Below, piece after piece: positions 61,783 to 64,000 of a stretch of 64,000 nucleotides of DNA (position 1 is its first letter; the number at the start of each line of letters is the position of its first letter). The DNA lies in NCBI RefSeq assembly GCF_000003855.2, contig NW_003101640.1, positions 93,035-157,034 on the forward strand, given 5' to 3'. The DNA is from Blastomyces gilchristii SLH14081. Its lineage: Eukaryota > Ascomycota > Eurotiomycetes > Onygenales > Ajellomycetaceae. The notes beneath the pieces were generated by a model, which was not told the origin of the DNA, did not search any database, and saw nothing but the letters and a program-made list of their open reading frames with translations. A program made the position numbers and the translations under genes.

Positions 61783-62714
61783 AAGAATAAAAGACTTTTA
61801 TATATAAAACATCTGTTCTTTTTCACACTAGTTCAGTAACTAGATTAGATTTTTGAAGAGAATCTAATAAACTAAAATTGATTTTTAAGATAAATCAATG
61901 AAATCTTTACAATCTCTTTCTTAAAATATAGTAAGAAAAAGTATGATATCAATTAATAATAAATCAGATAATATGACAGTTTTTGAGAGAAAAACTGATA
62001 AAAAATAAATCAATTTTTTGCAGAGAAATTGATTAAAACTATTCAATTTTATTTTAAATCATTCAATTCTTCTCACACAATAAGTGTGCAACTCAAATCA
62101 GTTAATAAAGAGTGTAAAAAAGAATTAAGTATTAATAAAAGCTCTTCAGTCACTGAAAAAGTAATTCTTATCTAAAAGAATATGAAATTATAATTGAAAA
62201 TAACTCTGTTTTTAATTCATTGTAAGAATATTGTATAAAATTCAGAGAAAAATATCTTACTTTTTTAAGAGAAGTAAAAAACTATTTCTAAGATCTTTTT
62301 TTTTTTTTACATTAACTGCTGTAGAAGAATGAGATAGAAACTGCTAAGATATACACTACTGTATACTCTCTATCAAGACTTTCTCTCTTCAGAGTCTTGA
62401 TATTATAGAGAATATAAGTCTGTTTCTCTATAATAATATAAATATTGTCAGTGAGATGTAGAGAAACTGGTTATTTATATCTTAAAATAGAAGACTTTGT
62501 CAATAATTATATTAATATAGAATTAATTCTTAAATTTAATAGAAATTTAGTATTACTGTTCTCAATCTCTTGCAGAATCTATTGAATATTAAGATATTAA
62601 AACTAGATTTAATATATCTCACTGCACAGAGATCAAAGACTCAGTCAGATCTTGAAATATACTGAATTTATAGTTATTAATATGCTGTTAACTTGTTCTG
62701 TTGACTCATTATTC

Positions 62715-63035
62715 ACTGATTATATATCAAATACTATTACTGAGGTATCTTTTTGTATTATTCTACTGAGAATGAGCTAGATTAAGAGGAATAGTACAAG
62801 AGTGAGACTTGATGTTGATGTCTAGATATATCAAAGACAGACAGAGTATTCACAGAGATTATACTTCAGAAGTGTCTATTAATTATATACTTGATATTAT
62901 TGCTGAGATATTTTTTTGTATTTTTCTACTGAGAATGAGCCAGATTGAGAAGGGCGGTACAAGAGTGAGACTTGGTATTAATGTTTTGAAACATCAAAGA
63001 TGAACAGAGTTTTTACAGAGATCACTTCTCAGATA
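62715..63035 (-). repeat. Two-unit tandem repeat, about 162 bp, in LINE 2 5' UTR
   Basis: Landmarks such as CTACTGAGAATGAGC and ACAAGAGTGAGACTTG recur about 162 bases apart (62764 and 62926 regions). The units differ by many C/T, G/A changes. The arrangement recalls promoter monomers of other LINEs. Confidence 0.8.
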
Positions 63036-63114
63036 TCTTCACAATTACAGATCAGAAATCTGTCAAAATTGAGAAGATTGATGCATATGACTAGGTCTCT
63101 TCATCTTACAATTT

Positions 63115-63347
63115 GTATGGCAATTTGGCCTGGGGTTGTGGTGTGGTAGGGGAGAACAGGGGATAATCCCACACAGGAGTTTTGAACAATGTCTGATTCA
63201 CATTTGGCTGGATAACTCCACCACCACATGGGGTATGCAGTCGGCGATGGGGTCAAAATACTTGTATGATCGAGGGCTTTTCAATGAATCTATCGGCGGG
63301 TTCTTATTCGAAAAATCGAGCGAGTTCGTGGTGAAGCGGTTGATGTG
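63115..63347 (-). other. GC-normal fragment fused to LINE 2 5' end
   Basis: About 230 bases with normal CpG content lie between the AT-rich LINE 5' UTR and the target duplication. On the minus strand it reads HINRFTTNSLDFSNKNPP, then SYKYFDPIADCIPHVVVELSS without stops for about 50 codons. I do not recognise the source. It looks like a piece of host or other transcript joined during reverse transcription. Confidence 0.55.
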
Positions 63348-63440
63348 CATATTCAGATATCTTAATGAGTAATCATTTCTAATAAGAAGATAATACATGA
63401 ATAATCATTTCTAATAAGAAGACAATGAACATTTTTCAAG

Positions 63441-63731
63441 TGTAAGAGGCCTACACTGAATAGATCAGTATAATATATAGGTCTTATATAACAAAGTGAA
63501 AAACATTAAAGAAGGAAAGAAAAGAGAAAGTGTGAAAATCAGTAATCAGAGTGAATATTTATAGGCATGTGCAGTGATGTACACTGGTGTACATGGTAAA
63601 GCTCCAGGACAGAAGAATAGGAATTCTGTAGGTTTTCAGCCGAGAATCGGCGACCGAGAATCGAAGCAGTAGAAATCTGTGAAGTGTGTAATAAAATAGT
63701 CTATATAATTAATCAGGCGCAGTCCGTCACA
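63441..63731 (-). repeat. Gypsy element 2, 5' LTR
   Basis: Begins TGTAAGAGGCCTACAC, ends CAGTCCGTCACA. Some CpG sites survive (CCGAGAATCGGCGACCGAG), more than in the 42174 copy. Confidence 0.88.
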
Positions 63732-64000
63732 CAGAAATCTTTTATAAATTATAGTATTTTTAACATTTTTTAATACTTTTGAAATCATTTAAAAAATAAT
63801 ATAATAAAAGAAAAGAAATAAAGGTTTAAAAATAAATATAGTAAATAAGTAAAAAAAGAAGAAAAGAAAAGAAAATGTAAAAAAAGATAATAATAAAATA
63901 AATATATTTAAAAATAATATATAATTATTTCAATAGATTGTATCTAATTAATTTGTATCTTTTCATATTTATAGTTTTGAATTTAATCATTTTCTTATAA
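63732..64000 (-). mobile_element. LINE 1 continued (3' UTR and end of ORF2)
   Basis: Sequence resumes the LINE 3' UTR with AAATTATAGTATTTTTAACAT and reaches a part equivalent to 49140-49210 (end of ORF2). Very AT-rich, more decayed than LINE 2, consistent with being the oldest, outermost insertion. It runs off the window. Confidence 0.75.

Larger units (their letters stand above)
48778..63347 (-). mobile_element. LINE 2 (Tad-like non-LTR), with nested SINE 2 and hAT B
   Basis: A 13-base duplication CATATTCAGATAT flanks it (48765-48777 and 63348-63360), inside the leader of gypsy element 2. The 3' end is a TATTATTACTGTTATTATT tail, the 5' end is at 63347. Minus-strand order: 5' region with tandem repeats, ORF1 with zinc knuckles, ORF2 with endonuclease, RT and RNase H, 3' UTR. 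Without nested elements it is about 7.67 kb, including a foreign-looking 5' piece. Confidence 0.9.
43384..63731 (-). mobile_element. Ty3/gypsy element 2, with nested LINE 2
   Basis: LTRs TGTAAGAGG...GTCACA at 43384-43674 and 63441-63731 frame a minus-strand chromovirus of the same family as element 1. It is inserted in the 3' part of LINE 1; the flanks share CAGA (or ACAGA if one terminal base is shared). Subtracting LINE 2 and its 13-bp duplication leaves about 5.77 kb, close to element 1. Confidence 0.88.

Noticed and set aside
23276..64000. Host genes within the AT-rich block
   Set aside because: All recognisable coding matches belong to gypsy, copia, LINE or hAT elements; none resembles a host gene apart from the short 63115-63347 fragment.
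1..64000. CRISPR arrays, prophage, bacterial operons, biosynthetic gene cluster
   Set aside because: The window is eukaryotic with introns and retrotransposons; no regularly spaced direct repeats with unique spacers and no cluster-type backbone enzymes are seen.
23276..64000. Centromere
   Set aside because: AT-rich decayed transposons are compatible with one, but the sequence cannot separate this from ordinary heterochromatic isochores without chromatin data.

Overview
This looks like a filamentous ascomycete nuclear window, most likely Eurotiomycetes, with Onygenales/Ajellomycetaceae-like isochores plausible. The evidence is short GT..AG introns of 60-160 bp, fungal-type protein families, CT-rich leaders, and an abrupt split into two base-composition worlds. 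A GC-normal gene island (about 4.2-23.3 kb) sits between very AT-rich, transposon-only blocks (1-4.2 kb and 23.3-64 kb).

Gene island. There are four supported protein genes: a GPR1/FUN34/YaaH acetate transporter (8603-9712, +, 3 exons); an AP180/CALM-type clathrin adaptor with an ANTH domain (14710-12307, -, 5 exons, one apparent frameshift in the low-complexity tail); an unrecognised 250-residue protein (16890-16051, -, 2 exons); and a MEMO1-family protein (19746-21073, +, 3 exons, two mutually compensating frame changes near the 3' end). A 929-bp AT-rich inverted-repeat element (17579-18507) lies beside a broken phosphotransferase (APH-like) pseudogene. The remaining island sequence is long intergenic DNA with microsatellites and no gene I can support.

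Transposon blocks. Exact target-site duplications let the nesting be read. In 23.3-42.4 kb a chromodomain-type Ty3/gypsy element (270-bp LTRs, TSD aatac) contains a 506-bp hAT-like MITE, a Ty1/copia element (95-bp LTRs, TSD tatat; itself holding another MITE), and a hAT transposon (TSD gtta(a/g)ata) that in turn holds a tRNA-like SINE and a third MITE. In 43.2-64 kb a Tad-like LINE contains a second gypsy element, which contains a second LINE (13-bp TSD), which contains a SINE (13-bp TSD, LINE-derived tail) and a second hAT copy (8-bp TSD actactct). Removing the nested insertions from the first hAT leaves exactly 5805 bp, the length of the second copy. The left block (1-4.2 kb) holds a third gypsy LTR and leader, a MITE remnant and a pogo/Fot1-like remnant.

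Nearly every transposon gene is broken by C-to-T / G-to-A transitions. Comparing the two LTRs of the first gypsy element shows these fall mainly on C followed by C or G, leaving most CpA and CpT intact. This is a RIP-like process with an unusual context preference. Short CpG-rich patches inside the AT-rich blocks (1934-2049, 33834-34194, about 57940-57975, 63115-63347) mark recent insertions or escaped segments. All reading-frame work was done by eye; element boundaries rest on direct and inverted repeats visible in the sequence.
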